64,000 nucleotides of DNA, from contig NZ_CP009687.1 of the NCBI RefSeq assembly GCF_001042715.1, positions 3,401,418-3,465,417 of the forward strand, in the 5' to 3' direction. Under the pieces are notes generated by a model, which was given only the letters and a program-made list of their open reading frames with translations, did not search any database and was not told where the DNA came from. Of the stretch, positions 54,890-64,000 are shown piece after piece. Both the position numbers and the translations under genes were made by a program. The stretch is from Clostridium aceticum. GTDB taxonomy: Bacteria > Bacillota > Clostridia > Peptostreptococcales > Natronincolaceae. How positions within the stretch are numbered: the first letter of the stretch is position 1; each line of letters starts with the position of its first letter.

Positions 54890-55813
54890 TTATTTTGTGT
54901 CGCTCAGATGATCTAATAATCTCTCACTAAAAGCTTTGGCTGAGTTATAACCCATGATTTTTAACCGATGATTTCTTGCCGCCACTTCTATAATTACAGC
55001 AATATTTCTAGCAGGCTTCACTGGTATTACCATTTCCTCTACCTTTATCCCCAATATTTCTCTAAAATTTTCGTCTAATCCTAGTCGGTCATAGCTTTTA
55101 TCAGCATCCCACTCTTCTAAATTCACCACCAAATTAATATCTGTTCTAAGTTTAATAGCACCTACACCAAATAAACTTTTAACATCCATGATCCCTATTC
55201 CCCGCACCTCCATCATATGTCTAACGATCTCTGGTGCACAGCCCACTAGGTGATCTTGTCCTATTTTCTTGACCTCCACAGCATCATCCGCTACAAAAAG
55301 ATGTCCTCTTTTGATAAGTTCTACAGCAGTTTCACTTTTTCCTATGCCGCTCTTACCAGTAATAAGTATACCTACACCATATATATCCATTAATACCCCG
55401 TGCAACGTAATTATATCAGCCAGATTCTCTTCCAAATAGATGACTAGTTTGCTAATTAATCTCGTTGTATTTAAACTACTTCTTAATATTGTTCTTTGAT
55501 ATTTCTCTGCAGCCTCCATTAGTTCTTTTGGGGCTTCTAAATCTCTACTGAGTATGATACAAGGAATATCATGAGACAATATTTTGTCAAACCTTTCTTT
55601 TCTCGTCTTTTCATCTAATGTATTTAAAAATCTATGTTCCACTTTTCCTATAATTTGAATTCTTTCATAAGCAAAATGATCAAAATAGCCTGCCAATTGA
55701 ATTCCAGGTCTATTTAAGTCACTGGTAGTTATTTTAGTATCTTCTTGCCTTGAAGAATTCAACTCCGTTAACCTAAAATCCTCTATTAATTTTTTCACTG
55801 TAATATGTTTCAC
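54890..55813 (-). CDS. hprK: HPr kinase/phosphorylase
   Basis: The 307-residue protein has the HprK N-terminal domain, then LHGVLMDIYGVGILITGKSGIGKSETA with Walker A GKSGIGKS (153-160), and the C-terminal signature VRGIGIMDVKSLFG. It phosphorylates HPr on serine in response to glycolytic intermediates and reverses this with phosphate, controlling carbon catabolite repression. The start is a GTG (55813) after GAGGAGG. It follows uvrC by 27 bases, a linkage seen in many clostridia. Confidence 0.95.
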   Translation of the reverse strand: MKHITVKKLIEDFRLTELNSSRQEDTKITTSDLNRPGIQLAGYFDHFAYERIQIIGKVEHRFLNTLDEKTRKERFDKILSHDIPCIILSRDLEAPKELMEAAEKYQRTILRSSLNTTRLISKLVIYLEENLADIITLHGVLMDIYGVGILITGKSGIGKSETAVELIKRGHLFVADDAVEVKKIGQDHLVGCAPEIVRHMMEVRGIGIMDVKSLFGVGAIKLRTDINLVVNLEEWDADKSYDRLGLDENFREILGIKVEEMVIPVKPARNIAVIIEVAARNHRLKIMGYNSAKAFSERLLDHLSDTK

Positions 55814-55840
55814 ATAATTCCTCCTCTGTAGTAGAAATTT

Positions 55841-57712
55841 TTAGTTGGTCCTTCTAAAAAAGTTATAGATATTTTCTGCCGCAGTCTTGTTTATACCCTC
55901 CGCCTCCATTAGCTCCTCCAGCGTTGCTTCTTTGATTTTATTCATATCTTTAAAGTGCCTCAACAGATTTTTTCTTCTCATTTCCCCTATTCCAGGGATT
56001 TCTTGCAAAATAGAATACAAACTGGTTTCTTTCCGAAGACTTTTGTGATACGTAATGGCAAATCGATGGGCTTCTTCCTGTACCTTAGCTATAAAACGAA
56101 ATAAACTTGAGGTTTTATCAATAATTAACTCCTTTTCTTTATAAATTAATCCTCTAGTTCTATGCCTATGATCCTTAATCATACCACATACAGGTATAGT
56201 AAGTCCCAAGGTCCTTAAGGATTTTTCAACACTATGAACCTGTCCTAACCCCCCATCTACCATAATTAGATCAGGAAATACAGCGAACTTTCCTTCTTTC
56301 AAGGTAGCTACTCCCTCGATTATATTTTTTGTTTCTTCTAGGCCCCTCTTAAATCGTCTCAAAATGATTTCCTCTATACTGGCATAATCATTTGCACCTT
56401 TTACAGTTGCTATTTTAAATCTTCTATATTCTTTGTTTTTGGGTTTGCCATCCTCAAAAACCACCATAGAGCCTACAGATTCCACCCCTTGAATATTGGA
56501 GATATCGAAGGCCTCAATACGATAAGGCAGTATTTCTAGGTCCATCAGCTGCTGTAATTGTTGTAAGAGCTTTTCTTTTTCTTCCCTCTTTCTATCATTT
56601 ACTTCTTTTGTTTGCGTCATCATTAAAAGGGCATTCTTTTTTACCATTTCCACCAATTTTCTTTTTTCACCTTTTTTAGGGGATTTAATAGCAACTTTGC
56701 TGCCCCGTTTTGTACTGAGCCAGTCCTCCATTAATTGCTGATCTTCTAGTTCTTCCTCCAAAAGTATTTCTTGGGGAATGAAGGCCATATTATTATAAAA
56801 CTGTTTGACAAAGGAGGACAAAATTTCTCCAATCCCCTCTTCTTCACTGGTGGATAAAGTATAGTGCTGGCGTTGTACAACTTTTCCTTTTCGAATAAAG
56901 AAGATTTGTACATAGCTTTCTTCTTCACTCTTAGCCACCGCTATAATATCTTGATCAAGTTCATTGGTGGAGACTATTTTTTGTTTTTCTATGATACTAG
57001 ATAATGCCACCACCTGATCCCTATATTTGGCTGCTGCTTCGTAGTTCATTTTTTCAGCAGCCTCCCGCATTTTTCCTTGAATCTTCTTGATCAGTTCATC
57101 CTCTCTGCCACTTAAAAACAAGATAATCTCTTGGATGAATTGCCTATAATATTCTTCTTCTATCTTCCCAGTACATGGTCCTAAACATTTTTTTATATGA
57201 AGGTTTAAGCAGGGCCTTTCTTTATTTTCAATAGACTTTGCTATATTTCTTTTACAGGTTCTTATAGGAAAAAGTTGATGAATCACATCTAGTGTTTCGT
57301 TTAAAGCTGTTACATTTGTGTAGGGGCCAAAATATTTTGCTCCATCCTTTAAAAAACGTCTTGTCTTCATCACCCTAGGATAGGTTTCCTTCATAGTGAT
57401 TTTAATATAGGGGTAAGTTTTATCATCTCTAAGTAATATATTATACTTCGGTCTATTTTCTTTTATTAGATTACACTCTAAGATCAAGGCTTCTAACTCT
57501 GTATCGGTAATAATATACTCAAAAGAATGTATATTTGCTACCATTGCCCTAACTTTCGGCGGCTGGTTTTTTAAAGATTGAAAATATTGTCTCACTCTAT
57601 TTTTTAAAGATACAGCCTTACCCACATAAATAATTTCCTCTTCTTGATTTTTCATTAAGTATACTCCCGGCTTTTCCGGCAGCATTTTTAGTTGTTGGTT
57701 TATATCAAACAT
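55841..57712 (-). CDS. uvrC: Excinuclease ABC subunit C
   Basis: The 623-residue protein has an N-terminal GIY-YIG nuclease (KPGVYLMKNQEEEIIYVGKA), a Cys-rich segment (RPCLNLHIKKCLGPC), a UVR motif (MNYEAAAKYRDQV), the RNase H-like second nuclease (EAFDISNIQG, MVDGGLGQV) and C-terminal helix-hairpin-helix motifs (LQEIPGIGEMRRKNLL). It makes the dual incisions of nucleotide excision repair with UvrB. AGGAGGGACAGC precedes the ATG. It is separated from uvrA by the secreted-protein gene, on its own operon with hprK. No LexA box was found upstream. Confidence 0.96.
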   Translation of the reverse strand: MFDINQQLKMLPEKPGVYLMKNQEEEIIYVGKAVSLKNRVRQYFQSLKNQPPKVRAMVANIHSFEYIITDTELEALILECNLIKENRPKYNILLRDDKTYPYIKITMKETYPRVMKTRRFLKDGAKYFGPYTNVTALNETLDVIHQLFPIRTCKRNIAKSIENKERPCLNLHIKKCLGPCTGKIEEEYYRQFIQEIILFLSGREDELIKKIQGKMREAAEKMNYEAAAKYRDQVVALSSIIEKQKIVSTNELDQDIIAVAKSEEESYVQIFFIRKGKVVQRQHYTLSTSEEEGIGEILSSFVKQFYNNMAFIPQEILLEEELEDQQLMEDWLSTKRGSKVAIKSPKKGEKRKLVEMVKKNALLMMTQTKEVNDRKREEKEKLLQQLQQLMDLEILPYRIEAFDISNIQGVESVGSMVVFEDGKPKNKEYRRFKIATVKGANDYASIEEIILRRFKRGLEETKNIIEGVATLKEGKFAVFPDLIMVDGGLGQVHSVEKSLRTLGLTIPVCGMIKDHRHRTRGLIYKEKELIIDKTSSLFRFIAKVQEEAHRFAITYHKSLRKETSLYSILQEIPGIGEMRRKNLLRHFKDMNKIKEATLEELMEAEGINKTAAENIYNFFRRTN

Positions 57713-57784
57713 GCTGTCCCTCCTAGTATAGATTTACCATAGATTGACAATACTCCTAACAAATTATTGTTTGGAGGTGTTCTT

Positions 57785-58339
57785 GTGAAAAAGAAAGGAT
57801 TTATCCTGATATTATTAAGTTTATTATTCCTCACTACTTCTTTTAGTATAGCAGATACTGAGTTGCCATGGGTGAAGGGATATTTAAGAAATTTTACGAT
57901 TGCACTAAATCAGCAAGTAGTCAATTTAGAAAAAAAGCCTATTGTATTTGAAAATCGTCTTTACCTTCCTGCCAAGTATATTGCCGAGGCATTAGATTAT
58001 AAGGTAACATGGCACCCTGAAGATGAAAAAATTACATTAAACCCTAAAGTTTTAGAGGAAAAACTTCCTCCCTGCAATCCTTTGATAGGAGAATACTTTG
58101 TTTATGGAGAAATTCAAGCTATTGACCTAGAGGGTCAGCAGATACAAGTTGAACAACACTTAGATCATCATAGTAGAGAAATCTTTGATTTCCTTAAAGT
58201 TCAAGAAGATGCTGCAATCTTTCTTAAAAGAAATTCACACACCATGAGAATTCATCTAGAAGATCTACGGGTAGGAGATGTCGTCAGTTTCATTGTGACA
58301 AAAGAAGATACCATAAGAGGTATCATCATAGATGGATAA
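57785..58339 (+). CDS. Secreted protein with copper amine oxidase-like N-terminal (stalk) domain
   Basis: The 184-residue product starts with KKKGFILILLSLLFLTTSFSIAD, a classical signal peptide. Next comes a Cu-amine-oxidase-N-like domain (INVALNQ-type strand as FTIALNQQVV, then ENRLYLPAKYIAEALDYKVTWHPEDEKITL), a frequent wall or stalk module of Firmicutes without oxidase activity. The last 90 residues (GEIQAIDLEGQQIQVEQHL, LRVGDVVSFIVTKEDTIRGIII) look like a small beta-barrel. The start is the GTG at 57785 with GGAGG 7 bases upstream; the TTG at 57767 has no site. Role unknown. Confidence 0.8.
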   Translation: MKKKGFILILLSLLFLTTSFSIADTELPWVKGYLRNFTIALNQQVVNLEKKPIVFENRLYLPAKYIAEALDYKVTWHPEDEKITLNPKVLEEKLPPCNPLIGEYFVYGEIQAIDLEGQQIQVEQHLDHHSREIFDFLKVQEDAAIFLKRNSHTMRIHLEDLRVGDVVSFIVTKEDTIRGIIIDG

Positions 58340-58353
58340 TAACATTATCCATA

Positions 58354-58393
58354 AAACCCAGCACACTTATCTATGTGATATGTGCTGGGCTTT
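58354..58393. terminator. Bidirectional terminator between stalk protein and uvrA
   Basis: AAACCCAGCACA-type left arm pairs with TGTGCTGGGCTTT, loop about 15 bases, between convergent genes. Confidence 0.82.
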
Positions 58394-58413
58394 ATTATTT
58401 GTACTTACTGATC

Positions 58414-61251
58414 TTAATTTTTCTGCAAAACTTTTTTCAAAAATGCTCCAGTATAAGAGTCTTTTACTTCGACAATTTTTTCTGGAGTACCTTCAGCTAC
58501 AATGGTACCACCACCATTTCCTCCCTCGGGCCCAAGGTCAATGATATGGTCTGCTGTTTTAATAACATCTAGGTTATGCTCTATAACTAACACAGTATTT
58601 CCAGTAGCCACAAGTCTTTGTAAAACACCAATCAGTCGGTGAATATCCGCTATGTGCAGCCCCGTTGTCGGCTCATCTAAAATATAGAGGGTTTTCCCTG
58701 TACTTCTTTTGCTTAGCTCGCTGGCCAGTTTGATCCTTTGTGCTTCTCCTCCAGACAGTTGAGTAGAGGGTTGTCCTAGTTTTATATAACCTAGTCCTAC
58801 ATCATATAAGGTCTGTAGCTTATTATGAATCTTAGGTATGCTTTCAAAGAATCCTAGTGCTTCTTCCACATTCATCTCTAAAATATCAGAAATCGTCTTA
58901 TCCTTATACTTTACCTCTAAGGTTTCTCTATTATAGCGTTTCCCTTTGCAGACTTCACAAGGTACATAAACATCCGGCAGGAAATGCATCTCTATTTTAA
59001 TAATACCGTCACCACTGCAAGCTTCACAGCGGCCGCCTTTTATATTGAAACTAAACCTACCTTTTTGGTATCCCCGCATTTTTGCATAAGGGGTTTGGGC
59101 AAAGACCTCCCGGATATGATCAAAAACCCCTGTATAGGTGGCAGGGTTAGATCTCGGTGTCCTACCAATAGGAGATTGATCAATCTCTATGACTTTGTCT
59201 ATATGCTCTATCCCTTCGATTGCTTTATGGGCTCCTGGTTTACTTTTTGCACCATTTAACTCCTGGGCTATTTTTTTGTATAATATCTCATTTACTAAGG
59301 TACTTTTCCCAGAACCAGATACACCAGTGACACAAGTAAACACCCCTAAAGGAATCTCCACATCAATATCTTGTAAATTGTTCTCCTTGGCTCCTTTAAT
59401 AGCAATCCATTTTCCGTTAGGTTTTTTTCGCTCCGCAGGGATCTCTATTTTCTTCTTCCCGCTTAAATATTGTCCAGTAATGGAGGCTTCGGATTTCTTA
59501 ATATCCTCTATTGTACCCTCCGCCACCAAATATCCTCCATGAATTCCTGCTCCTGGACCTATATCGATGATATGGTCAGCCTCCAGCATTGTATCTTCAT
59601 CATGTTCTACCACAAGAACAGTGTTTCCTATATCTGTGAGATTTCTTAAGGTCTTTAAAAGTTTGTCATTGTCCCTTTGATGCAAACCTATACTGGGTTC
59701 ATCTAGGATATACAATACTCCTACTAGACTAGAACCTATCTGGGTTGCCAGACGTATTCTTTGAGATTCTCCTCCAGATAAGGTGCCGGCATTTCTAGAT
59801 AAGGTTAAATACTCTAAACCAACATCCTGTAAAAAGCTTAATCTTTCCTTAATCTCCTTTAAAATCTGTTTTGCGATAAAGGCTTGTCTTTCCTCTAGGG
59901 CTATATGGTCAAAGTACTTTTTAGCTTCCTTTACTGACATTTCTGTTACTTCATGGATGTTTTTATCTCCAACCGTAACCGCCAAAATAACTTCCTTTAA
60001 CCTGGCTCCTTTACATTTATTACAAGGCATTTCCGCCATATATTCTTCGATTTTTTCCCTTGAATAATCAGAATTGGTTTCCCTATAACGCCTTTCAAGG
60101 TTGGGGATTACCCCTTCAAAATAAGAAGAGTAGGTTCGAAGACCCCCATACTTAGATTCATATTGAAAGGTAATCTCCTTACCACTTTTTCCATATAAAA
60201 CATCTTCAACAAAGTCCTCAGGCAGATCCTTTACAGGTACATCTAAACTTACCTGATACTGTTTCGCTAAGTTCTCCAGCATTTTAAAGTAATAGGTATT
60301 TTCTCCATTGCCATTGGAACCACTCCAAGGATCAATGGCTCCTTGTCGAAGGGTTAAACTTTTATTGGGAATCACCAAGTCTGGATCTACCACCTTCATA
60401 TGACCAATACCGTTGCACTCAGGACATGCACCAAAGGGGCTGTTAAAAGAAAACATTCTTGGTGCTAGTTCCTCTATCCCTATACCATGATGAGGACAAG
60501 CAAACTTTGTAGAGAATAGATGTTCTTCTCCATCTATAACATCTGCAATTACTAAGCCCTCCGTCAGCTTTAATACAGTTTCTATGGAATCCGCGATTCT
60601 TTGTTGAGAATCTTCTCTTATGACAATACGATCCACTACTACATCAATATTGTGCTTCTTATTTTTTTCTAGCTTAATTTCTTCTTCAATATCTCTTATT
60701 TCTCCATCAATTCTAACCCGTACGAAACCTTCTTTTTTTACTTCTTCTAATAATTTTTTATGTTCACCCTTCTTTCCTTGAAGAATCGGTGCTAAGATTT
60801 GAAGTTTCGTCCCTTCTCCCAATGCCGTAATCTTATCAACAATCTGTTCTACAGTCATTTGACTAATTTCAATGCCACACACAGGGCAATGGGGCACTCC
60901 TACCCTTGCAAACAATAATCTTAAATAATCATAAATTTCTGTCACTGTTCCTACCGTAGAACGGGGATTCCTGCTGGTGGTTTTTTGATCAATAGAAATG
61001 GCAGGAGAAAGCCCTTCAATATATTCAACATCGGGCTTTTCCATTTGTCCTAAGAACTGTCTTGCATAAGCTGATAAGCTTTCAATATAGCGTCTCTGTC
61101 CCTCTGCATAGATAGTATCGAAGGCCAAGGAGGACTTTCCTGATCCAGATAAACCTGTTATGACTACAAACTTATCTCTAGGGATTTCTATATCAATGTT
61201 TTTTAAATTATGTTCCTTAGCTCCTCTTACAATAATTTTATCCTTTGCCAC
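58414..61251 (-). CDS. uvrA: Excinuclease ABC subunit A
   Basis: The 945-residue ABC ATPase has two Walker A motifs ([28 protein letters not shown]), two signatures ([24 protein letters not shown]) and zinc-finger cysteines (CPVC...CPHH...CPEC; CEAC...CEVC). It is the damage sensor of nucleotide excision repair and loads UvrB. The start is a GTG (61251) after GAGGTG. It follows uvrB by 18 bases, in one operon under the LexA-box promoter at 63531-63581. Confidence 0.97.
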   Translation of the reverse strand: MAKDKIIVRGAKEHNLKNIDIEIPRDKFVVITGLSGSGKSSLAFDTIYAEGQRRYIESLSAYARQFLGQMEKPDVEYIEGLSPAISIDQKTTSRNPRSTVGTVTEIYDYLRLLFARVGVPHCPVCGIEISQMTVEQIVDKITALGEGTKLQILAPILQGKKGEHKKLLEEVKKEGFVRVRIDGEIRDIEEEIKLEKNKKHNIDVVVDRIVIREDSQQRIADSIETVLKLTEGLVIADVIDGEEHLFSTKFACPHHGIGIEELAPRMFSFNSPFGACPECNGIGHMKVVDPDLVIPNKSLTLRQGAIDPWSGSNGNGENTYYFKMLENLAKQYQVSLDVPVKDLPEDFVEDVLYGKSGKEITFQYESKYGGLRTYSSYFEGVIPNLERRYRETNSDYSREKIEEYMAEMPCNKCKGARLKEVILAVTVGDKNIHEVTEMSVKEAKKYFDHIALEERQAFIAKQILKEIKERLSFLQDVGLEYLTLSRNAGTLSGGESQRIRLATQIGSSLVGVLYILDEPSIGLHQRDNDKLLKTLRNLTDIGNTVLVVEHDEDTMLEADHIIDIGPGAGIHGGYLVAEGTIEDIKKSEASITGQYLSGKKKIEIPAERKKPNGKWIAIKGAKENNLQDIDVEIPLGVFTCVTGVSGSGKSTLVNEILYKKIAQELNGAKSKPGAHKAIEGIEHIDKVIEIDQSPIGRTPRSNPATYTGVFDHIREVFAQTPYAKMRGYQKGRFSFNIKGGRCEACSGDGIIKIEMHFLPDVYVPCEVCKGKRYNRETLEVKYKDKTISDILEMNVEEALGFFESIPKIHNKLQTLYDVGLGYIKLGQPSTQLSGGEAQRIKLASELSKRSTGKTLYILDEPTTGLHIADIHRLIGVLQRLVATGNTVLVIEHNLDVIKTADHIIDLGPEGGNGGGTIVAEGTPEKIVEVKDSYTGAFLKKVLQKN

Positions 61252-61269
61252 ATTTACACCTCTTTTTTA

Positions 61270-63243
61270 TCATTGTTGTTTCTTTAAAACTTCTATCTCA
61301 TCCCTCAGTTGAGCTGCCTTTTCAAATTCTAAGACCTCCGCAGCCTTGAGCATTTCACTCTCTAGAGATTTTATCATCTTTTCTAATTCACCCTTAGTAT
61401 ATTTTTTCTTGTTCTGTACTGTGTATTGGCCATCCTCTTCCGCCACCTTCGTAGCCTCTATAACGTCATAGATCTTTTTCTCTATAGACTTAGGTGTAAT
61501 ATGATGTACCCTATTGTATTCTGATTGAATTTCTCTTCTTCTGTCTGTTTCTTCCATAGCTTTTTTCATAGAATTGGTTATCTTATCACCATACATAATT
61601 ACTTTTCCTTCAACGTTTCTTGCAGCCCTACCAATAGTCTGGATCATGGAGGTTTCTGATCTTAAAAAACCTTCTTTATCTGCATCTAAGATGGCTACTA
61701 AGCTAACCTCAGGTAAGTCCAAGCCTTCCCTTAAAAGATTGATACCCACCAATACGTCAAAAACCCCCATCCTTAAATCCCGTATAATTTCCATTCTCTC
61801 CATCGTCTTTATATCTGAGTGAAGGTATCTTACCTTGATGTCTATTTCTTTTAGATAGTTGGTTAAGTCCTCCGCCATCTTCTTCGTTAAAGTAGTGATC
61901 AGAGTTCGCCTACCTTTTTCTATTTGTTGATTTACTTCCCCCACCAAATCATCAATTTGTCCTTTGACAGGTCTCACCTCTACAGTTGGGTCCAACAGTC
62001 CCGTAGGACGAATAATTTGCTCCACCACCTGCTGACTTTTTTCTAATTCATAAGGACCTGGCGTAGCACTGACATATAGGATTTGATTTACTAATCCCTC
62101 GAATTCAGGGAAATTCAAAGGTCTATTATCATAGGCTGATGGCAGACGAAAGCCAAAGTTTACTAAAGACTCTTTTCTAGAACGGTCCCCTCCATACATA
62201 CCCCTAATCTGAGGAATGGTAACATGGGATTCATCGGTAATGATTAAAAAATCTTCCGGAAAATAATCTAATAATGTATAGGGTCTGCTGCCTGCTGCTC
62301 TTCCGGTTAAATGCCTTGAATAGTTTTCTATTCCTTGACAAAATCCTACTTCCCTTAGCATTTCTATATCATACATGGTTCTTTGCTGAATTCTTTGAGC
62401 TTCTATCAACTTGTCCTGCTCTTTAAAATACTTTACTTGTTCTTCTAGCTCTTTTTCTATTTTTTGAATCGCCCCTTCTACCTTATCAATACTGGTAGCA
62501 TAATGAGAAGCAGGAAAAATAGAAATATGACTTCTTCTTCCTATAATCTCTCCTGTCAGAGCATTCAACTCTGTGATCCGGTCAATTTCATCTCCAAAAA
62601 ACTCTATTCTTACAGCATTTTCTGAAGAAGATGCAGGAAAAATCTCCACAACATCTCCTCTCACTCTAAAGGTTCCCCTTACAAAGTTGATATCATTTCT
62701 CTCGTATTGTATATCTACCAGCTGTCTTAATACTTGATCTCGGTCTTTATTCATTCCAGTCCTTAAAGAAACCACCAGACTTTTATATTCTTCCGGGTCT
62801 CCCAAACCATAGATACAGGAAACACTGGCAACGATAATAACATCTCTTCTCTCAAAAAGAGCTGAAGTAGCAGAGTGCCGCAATTTATCTATTTCATCGT
62901 TAATAGATGCATCCTTTTCTATATAAGTATCACTATGGGCCACATAAGCCTCTGGTTGATAGTAATCGTAGTAACTAACAAAATATTCTACCGCATTATT
63001 AGGAAAAAACGCTTTAAACTCACTGCATAATTGAGCAGCCAAAGTTTTGTTGTGGGCTATTACTAGCGTGGGCTTTTGAACCTTTTGGATAATATTTGCC
63101 ATCGTAAAAGTCTTTCCTGAGCCTGTAACTCCCAACAAAGTCTGGTGTTTTAACCCCTTTATAATTCCTTTGCTCAAATCTTCAATCGCTTTTGGTTGAT
63201 CTCCCGTAGGTTTATACTGGGAGCTGATTTCAAACTTCTCCAT
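61270..63243 (-). CDS. uvrB: Excinuclease ABC subunit B
   Basis: The 657-residue helicase-like protein has Walker A GVTGSGKT (38-45), the beta-hairpin segment [20 protein letters not shown], the motif [23 protein letters not shown], and a C-terminal UVR domain ([20 protein letters not shown]) that binds UvrC. It verifies damage and recruits UvrC. It has a long leader that contains a dispersed repeat half-copy. Confidence 0.97.
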   Translation of the reverse strand: MEKFEISSQYKPTGDQPKAIEDLSKGIIKGLKHQTLLGVTGSGKTFTMANIIQKVQKPTLVIAHNKTLAAQLCSEFKAFFPNNAVEYFVSYYDYYQPEAYVAHSDTYIEKDASINDEIDKLRHSATSALFERRDVIIVASVSCIYGLGDPEEYKSLVVSLRTGMNKDRDQVLRQLVDIQYERNDINFVRGTFRVRGDVVEIFPASSSENAVRIEFFGDEIDRITELNALTGEIIGRRSHISIFPASHYATSIDKVEGAIQKIEKELEEQVKYFKEQDKLIEAQRIQQRTMYDIEMLREVGFCQGIENYSRHLTGRAAGSRPYTLLDYFPEDFLIITDESHVTIPQIRGMYGGDRSRKESLVNFGFRLPSAYDNRPLNFPEFEGLVNQILYVSATPGPYELEKSQQVVEQIIRPTGLLDPTVEVRPVKGQIDDLVGEVNQQIEKGRRTLITTLTKKMAEDLTNYLKEIDIKVRYLHSDIKTMERMEIIRDLRMGVFDVLVGINLLREGLDLPEVSLVAILDADKEGFLRSETSMIQTIGRAARNVEGKVIMYGDKITNSMKKAMEETDRRREIQSEYNRVHHITPKSIEKKIYDVIEATKVAEEDGQYTVQNKKKYTKGELEKMIKSLESEMLKAAEVLEFEKAAQLRDEIEVLKKQQ

Positions 63244-63272
63244 AGCTAAAACCCTCTCACTTCTATATATTT

Positions 63273-63402
63273 ATCATTAGCGTTAACTTAAACCATAATT
63301 TGTCATCCTAAGTGGAGTAAAGCGTAGTCGAAGGATCTTAGAATTAGCAAAATGACGGTTCAAGTGATTTTTAGAAATAATTGTATTAAATTAACACCTA
63401 TG
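63273..63402. repeat. Dispersed palindromic repeat, degenerate second copy
   Basis: One arm (GTTAACTTAAxCCATxAxTTGTCATCCT, GGAG, AAGCG, AGTCGAAGGATCTTA) matches one arm of the repeat at 13722-13878 nearly base for base. The other arm has decayed and ends at TTAACACCTATG. It lies inside the 5' leader of uvrB. The rest of the gap 63403-63530 holds a small hairpin (ATAGGGA/TCCCTAT, about 63432-63458) and nothing else recognised. Confidence 0.8.
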
Positions 63403-63530
63403 ATATATTTATGTCTTATAAGTTTTCGTTTTATAGGGAAAAAGCCATAGTCTCCCTATCTTTACAGACCCACATCTATATAAGGGTATCACAACAAAAT
63501 CATCCTGTTAAGTAGTAAAATTCCCCTTTC

Positions 63531-63581
63531 AGAACAGTCGTTCGATAACCTTATTATATTCCTCTATGATTTTTCTGTCAA
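63531..63581 (-). promoter_or_regulatory. SOS promoter of uvrBA with LexA box
   Basis: Consensus -35 TTGACA (63576-63581) and -10 TATAAT (63553-63558) have a 17-base spacer. Starting 9 bases after the -10 box is CGAACGACTGTTCT (63531-63544), which matches the Gram-positive LexA box CGAAC-N4-GTTCG at all but the last base. It overlaps the start of transcription. The nearest downstream genes in this direction are uvrB and uvrA, the classical SOS targets. Confidence 0.85.
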
Positions 63582-63627
63582 TGGCTTGTCTTTATATCTT
63601 GATATCTTGATTCCTTAAATAAGTGCA

Positions 63628-63660
63628 ATAGAAAAGCCCCTATTTTCAGAGACTTTTCTT
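63628..63660 (-). terminator. Weak terminator after the S41 protease
   Basis: GAAAAG and CTTTTC arms bracket an 18-base loop shortly after the protease stop; the stem is short and the T-run poor. Confidence 0.4.
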
Positions 63661-63672
63661 ACAAACTTAATT

Positions 63673-64000
63673 TTACATTTTTTCTTTTACAATTTCCATG
63701 GCTTTTTCTAACTGTATATCTTGATCCCTCTCTATAGTCACTTCATTTCTTAATTCCTCTGGCAATTCTACTACTATATCTGGTTCGATACCTGTACCAT
63801 GAATATTGGTTCCATTAGGAGTAAAATATTGAGAAACTGTATATTTAAACCCTGTTCCATCATTTAGTGGTTTTACTTGCTGCACTAAGCCCTTGCCAAA
63901 GGTGGTAGTACCAAGAATTACACCTCTATTTCCATCCTTGACGGCGCCTGCTAATATTTCAGATGCACTGGCACTTCCCTTATTTACTAACACTACTAGT
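63673..64000 (-). CDS. Carboxy-terminal processing protease (S41), N-terminus outside window
   Basis: The last 108 residues of an S41 peptidase. LVVLVNKGSASASEILAGAV carries the catalytic serine, and GTTTFGKGLVQQV the catalytic lysine; SQYFTPNGTNIHGTGIEPDI is the usual C-terminal core. The frame stays open to the window edge (an internal GTG at 63993 is not the start). Such CtpA-type enzymes are membrane-anchored with a PDZ domain and process exported proteins; those parts lie beyond the window. Confidence 0.92.
   Translation of the reverse strand, partial: LVVLVNKGSASASEILAGAVKDGNRGVILGTTTFGKGLVQQVKPLNDGTGFKYTVSQYFTPNGTNIHGTGIEPDIVVELPEELRNEVTIERDQDIQLEKAMEIVKEKM

Noticed and set aside
57713-57784. 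LexA box upstream of uvrC
   Set aside because: No CGAAC-N4-GTTCG match; the only such box seen is upstream of uvrB.

Overview
The window is AT-rich, has short intergenic gaps, and has strong AGGAGG-type ribosome binding sites. Its gene set (PolIII alpha DnaE, WhiA/YvcK/RapZ, HPr kinase, histidine fermentation, corrinoid methyltransferases, a selenoprotein formate dehydrogenase) points to an anaerobic, amino-acid- and one-carbon-using member of the Clostridia. Gene content and style resemble Alkaliphilus/Natronincola-type Clostridiales; the genus is an inference. Nearly all genes are on the minus strand, so operons read from high to low coordinates.

Layout. 1-610: FxsA fragment and a YbgC-type thioesterase. 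752-5323: complete branched-chain amino acid ABC transporter (livK-H-M-G-F). 5711-8732: pyruvate kinase, phosphofructokinase and a small conserved protein. 8902-13590: dnaE, split by a 1200-nt group II intron whose reverse transcriptase is reduced to a stub; the exons join in frame. 13722-13878: a palindromic dispersed repeat, with a half-copy at 63273-63402. 14096-26560: a corrinoid methyl-transfer region with a DUF1638 protein, an MFS transporter, a corrinoid activator (RACo), a GntR regulator, four corrinoid proteins, two UroD-type methyltransferases, three copies of a 47-residue protein and a methyl-THF methyltransferase. Three promoters there carry the same operator. 26621-29680: a SARP-type regulator. 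29898-34765: histidine degradation (hutU-ftcD-hutI-fchA, no hutH). 34899-35966: HD-GYP protein. 36099-42599: the murB-rapZ-yvcK...whiA cluster, interrupted by tryptophanase, a Nudix gene and a DUF1540 gene. 42666-44018: an orphan solute-binding protein. 44099-45680: a molybdenum/tungsten cofactor riboswitch controlling moaA and a MOSC gene. 45899: ferritin-like protein. 46454-51861: a formate dehydrogenase operon (NuoE-, HndB- and NuoF-like subunits plus a selenocysteine FdhA). 52321-54526: a second HndB/NuoF pair with no catalytic partner. 54890-63243: hprK, uvrC, a secreted stalk-domain protein, uvrA and uvrB, with a LexA-box promoter upstream of uvrBA. 63673-64000: the end of an S41 protease.

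How it fits together. The histidine pathway delivers formimino-THF and then methenyl-THF. The formate dehydrogenase interconverts formate and CO2 using NAD(H) and probably ferredoxin. The corrinoid systems move methyl groups from unidentified methylated substrates to tetrahydrofolate. All three feed one folate one-carbon pool, and the cofactor riboswitch/moaA unit serves the Mo/W enzyme next door. The strongest candidate for something undescribed is the triplicated corrinoid module with its 47-residue companion protein and shared promoter-operator. The intron in the essential dnaE, which has lost its own maturase, is the other stand-out.
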